A stretch of DNA of 7,249 nucleotides, taken from the NCBI GenBank assembly GCA_023251595.1, contig JAHEYM010000199.1, positions 1 to 7,249 of the forward strand, written 5' to 3'. Every line of letters starts with the position of its first letter. Positions within the stretch are counted from its first letter, which is position 1. Shown here in pieces: positions 5,110-7,249 of the stretch. The notes beneath the pieces are model-generated. The model ran no database searches. It saw only the letters and a list, made by a program, of their open reading frames with translations, and was not told where the DNA came from. This DNA comes from Bacteroidota bacterium (GTDB lineage Bacteria > Bacteroidota > Bacteroidia > AKYH767-A > JABDAW01). The translations under genes were made by a program, and so were the position numbers.

Positions 5110-7212
5110 ATGACTTCCTCTTTTCTTCAAAACGCAGTCGGATATCTTAAAGGTGTCGGACCCAAAAGGGCAGAGATCCTTAAAAAGGAATTCAACATCG
5201 AAACTTTCGGTGATCTGCTCACTTATTATCCATTCCGGTATGTTGACCGGACCAGATTTACCAAAATATCTGAAATCAGGGATGATCAGCAGTATGTACA
5301 ATTGCGTGGACATTTCGTGAATATTCAGTTGATAGGTGAAAGAAAGGGCAGGAGACTTTCTGCTGTATTTGCCGACCAAACAGGCACCATCGAAGTTATA
5401 TGGTTTGCGGGTATTCATTGGGTGAAAGACATTATTATTCCCGGCGCTGAATTTATTCTTTTCGGAAAACCGAATCTGTTCAACGGAAATCTGAACTTCA
5501 GCCATCCCGAGATTGAAAAAGTAACACCGGAATCTTCCGTGAAACCACTCATTTTTTCACCCGTGTACAATACGACAGAGAAGTCGAAAGCTGCCGGCTT
5601 CGATAGCAGGGGTATGATGAAACTTGTAAAGACTTTGCTCGCGACGGCACCCAAAATACCCGAGACATTTCCCGATGACTTGCGGGAATCGTTTAAACTT
5701 GTTCCTCTCGACACCGCCCTAAGAGATATCCATTTCCCAAATAGTCAGGCAGCTCTTGATAAAGCAACATTTCGTCTGAAGTTTGAAGAATTATTTTTTA
5801 TTCAGATGGATCTGATCGGTGCGAAGATGAGCCGGAAAGAAAATGTCCGCGGTTTTCATTTTAATATTGTTGGAAATTATTTCAATACTTTATATAAAGA
5901 ATGTCTTCCATTCGCACTCACTGAGGCGCAGAAACGAGTGCTGCGTGAGATCCGAAAAGATGTAGGTTCAGGTTTTCAGATGAACCGTCTTCTGCAGGGA
6001 GATGTTGGAAGTGGAAAAACAATTGTAGCATTAATGACCATGTTGATGGCGCTTGATAATGGTTTTCAGGCATGTCTCATGGCGCCGACCGAAATTCTTG
6101 CCGTCCAGCATTTCAGGAGTCTGACTGCACTTTCCGGGAAATTAAATATCAGAATTGAGCTGTTAACAGGTTCAACCAAGATTAAAAAGAGAAGGGAAAT
6201 TTTCTCCGGACTTCAGGATGGCTCGGTTCATATCCTGGTTGGAACTCATGCACTTATGGAAGATACTGTTCAATTTTCAAATCTCGGATTGGTGGTGATT
6301 GATGAACAGCATCGGTTTGGTGTTGAACAGAGATCCATACTTTGGAACAAAAATTCTTCAGTTCCGCATGTTCTCGTCATGACCGCAACGCCCATACCCC
6401 GAACGCTTGCCATGGCTCTGTACGGAGATTTGGATATTTCTGTAATCGATGAACTGCCACCTGGAAGAACACCGGCTAGTACAGCCCACAGATTCGATTC
6501 TGACAGACTGCGTTTGTTCGGATTTATGAGACAACAAATTGAAGAAGGACGACAAATATATATCGTTTATCCGCTGATTCAAGAGTCTGAGAAAATGGAC
6601 TATAAAGATTTAATGGATGGTTATGAAAGCATCACGAGATCATTTCCGAAACCGCAATATCAGATCAGTATTGTTCATGGGAAAATGAAAGCAGAGGACA
6701 AAGATTTCGAGATGGAAAGGTTCCGTAATAAGCAGACACAAATTATGGTGGCAACCTCTGTAATTGAGGTTGGGGTTGATATTCCTAATGCGTCGGTCAT
6801 GATTATCGAGAGTGCCGAAAGGTTCGGACTCTCACAACTACATCAGCTTCGTGGTAGAGTAGGGCGGGGGGCCTCACAGTCGTTTTGTATTTTGATGAGC
6901 TCCAAAAAATTATCGGATGAAGCAAAAACACGGATAGAAACAATGGTGTCATCAACCGATGGCTTTGTCATTGCTGAAGTGGACATGAAATTAAGAGGTC
7001 CCGGCGATCTGATGGGTACCAAACAAAGTGGGATTATGGAGCTGAAATTAGCAGACTTAACCAAAGATCAGGCTGTTCTTGATCTCGCCAGAAAAGCAGC
7101 AACATTGGTGTTGAACGAAGACCCTCATCTCACCTTGCAAAAAAACAGATGTCTCGTTGAATTGATGAAATCCAAAAAAGGTCATGAATCGAAATGGAGC
7201 AGGATTTCCTGA
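5110..7212 (+). CDS. recG: ATP-dependent DNA helicase RecG
   Basis: Double-strand DNA translocase that regresses stalled replication forks and processes branched recombination intermediates. The 700 residues are a complete RecG. Order of parts: an N-terminal wedge region with helix-hairpin-helix-like LKGVGPKRAEIL (13-24) and the OB-fold wedge to about residue 135; linker; helicase domain 1 with the Q-like FALTEAQKR (268-275), Walker A GDVGSGKT (297-304), MAPTEILA (324-331), VGTHAL (377-382), DEQH box (398-401) and TATPIPRT (425-432); helicase domain 2 with VHGKM (522-526), ATSVIEVGVDIPNA (548-561) and QLRGRVGRG (579-587); and the TRG-type translocation motif RGPGDLMGTKQSG (629-641). Nothing is missing. 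It is transcribed alone within the window, divergent from the methyltransferase gene. No hairpin terminator is visible in the 37 bases after the stop. Confidence 0.97.
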   Translation: MTSSFLQNAVGYLKGVGPKRAEILKKEFNIETFGDLLTYYPFRYVDRTRFTKISEIRDDQQYVQLRGHFVNIQLIGERKGRRLSAVFADQTGTIEVIWFAGIHWVKDIIIPGAEFILFGKPNLFNGNLNFSHPEIEKVTPESSVKPLIFSPVYNTTEKSKAAGFDSRGMMKLVKTLLATAPKIPETFPDDLRESFKLVPLDTALRDIHFPNSQAALDKATFRLKFEELFFIQMDLIGAKMSRKENVRGFHFNIVGNYFNTLYKECLPFALTEAQKRVLREIRKDVGSGFQMNRLLQGDVGSGKTIVALMTMLMALDNGFQACLMAPTEILAVQHFRSLTALSGKLNIRIELLTGSTKIKKRREIFSGLQDGSVHILVGTHALMEDTVQFSNLGLVVIDEQHRFGVEQRSILWNKNSSVPHVLVMTATPIPRTLAMALYGDLDISVIDELPPGRTPASTAHRFDSDRLRLFGFMRQQIEEGRQIYIVYPLIQESEKMDYKDLMDGYESITRSFPKPQYQISIVHGKMKAEDKDFEMERFRNKQTQIMVATSVIEVGVDIPNASVMIIESAERFGLSQLHQLRGRVGRGASQSFCILMSSKKLSDEAKTRIETMVSSTDGFVIAEVDMKLRGPGDLMGTKQSGIMELKLADLTKDQAVLDLARKAATLVLNEDPHLTLQKNRCLVELMKSKKGHESKWSRIS

Positions 7213-7249
7213 GTTGTAATTAAATCACCAATCTCTCTGTCTTTCTTTT

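Overview
The window looks like a piece of chromosome from a member of the Bacteroidota, probably an uncultured one. Four things point there: a C-terminal domain resembling the type IX secretion (T9SS) sorting signal on a secreted protein, a 73-residue acidic DUF2795-type protein typical of the phylum, exact matches to the phylum's -7 promoter element (TAnnTTTG) in the two main promoter-bearing gaps, and gene starts mostly lacking Shine-Dalgarno sequences. I cannot name a genus.

Left part (about 80-2614, plus strand): an exported redox group. A thioredoxin-fold lipoprotein with a CPVC motif is followed after 16 bases by a membrane-anchored c-type cytochrome (CTPCH), whose reading frame runs into a second frame carrying a copper monooxygenase related to peptidylglycine alpha-hydroxylating monooxygenase (PHM). 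The two frames are one gene joined by a -1 shift at a run of seven A (1246-1252). The shift restores a conserved His-His copper-ligand pair that neither frame encodes alone. A secreted Kazal-type inhibitor with a T9SS-like tail follows.

Middle part (2611-5016, minus strand): reading in the direction of transcription, a class I SAM-dependent methyltransferase, a LolD/MacB-type ABC ATPase, a PduO-type cobalamin adenosyltransferase overlapping the ATPase gene by 4 bases, and then, behind its own likely promoter, the DUF2795-type protein. The first three look like an operon by spacing, but I see no shared pathway. The last gene meets the Kazal gene tail to tail with overlapping stop codons.

Right part (5110-7212, plus strand): a complete recG, divergent from the methyltransferase gene, with a promoter-like element in the 93-base gap.

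The most interesting signal is the haem-copper monooxygenase gene. The break may be a programmed or slippage frameshift, a phase-variable tract, a recent mutation, or a one-base assembly error. The site (A AAA AAA in the correct phase, with a perfect inverted repeat immediately after it) makes the first options worth testing. I saw no RNA genes, CRISPR arrays, insertion sequences or other mobile elements. No gap between genes reaches 300 bases.
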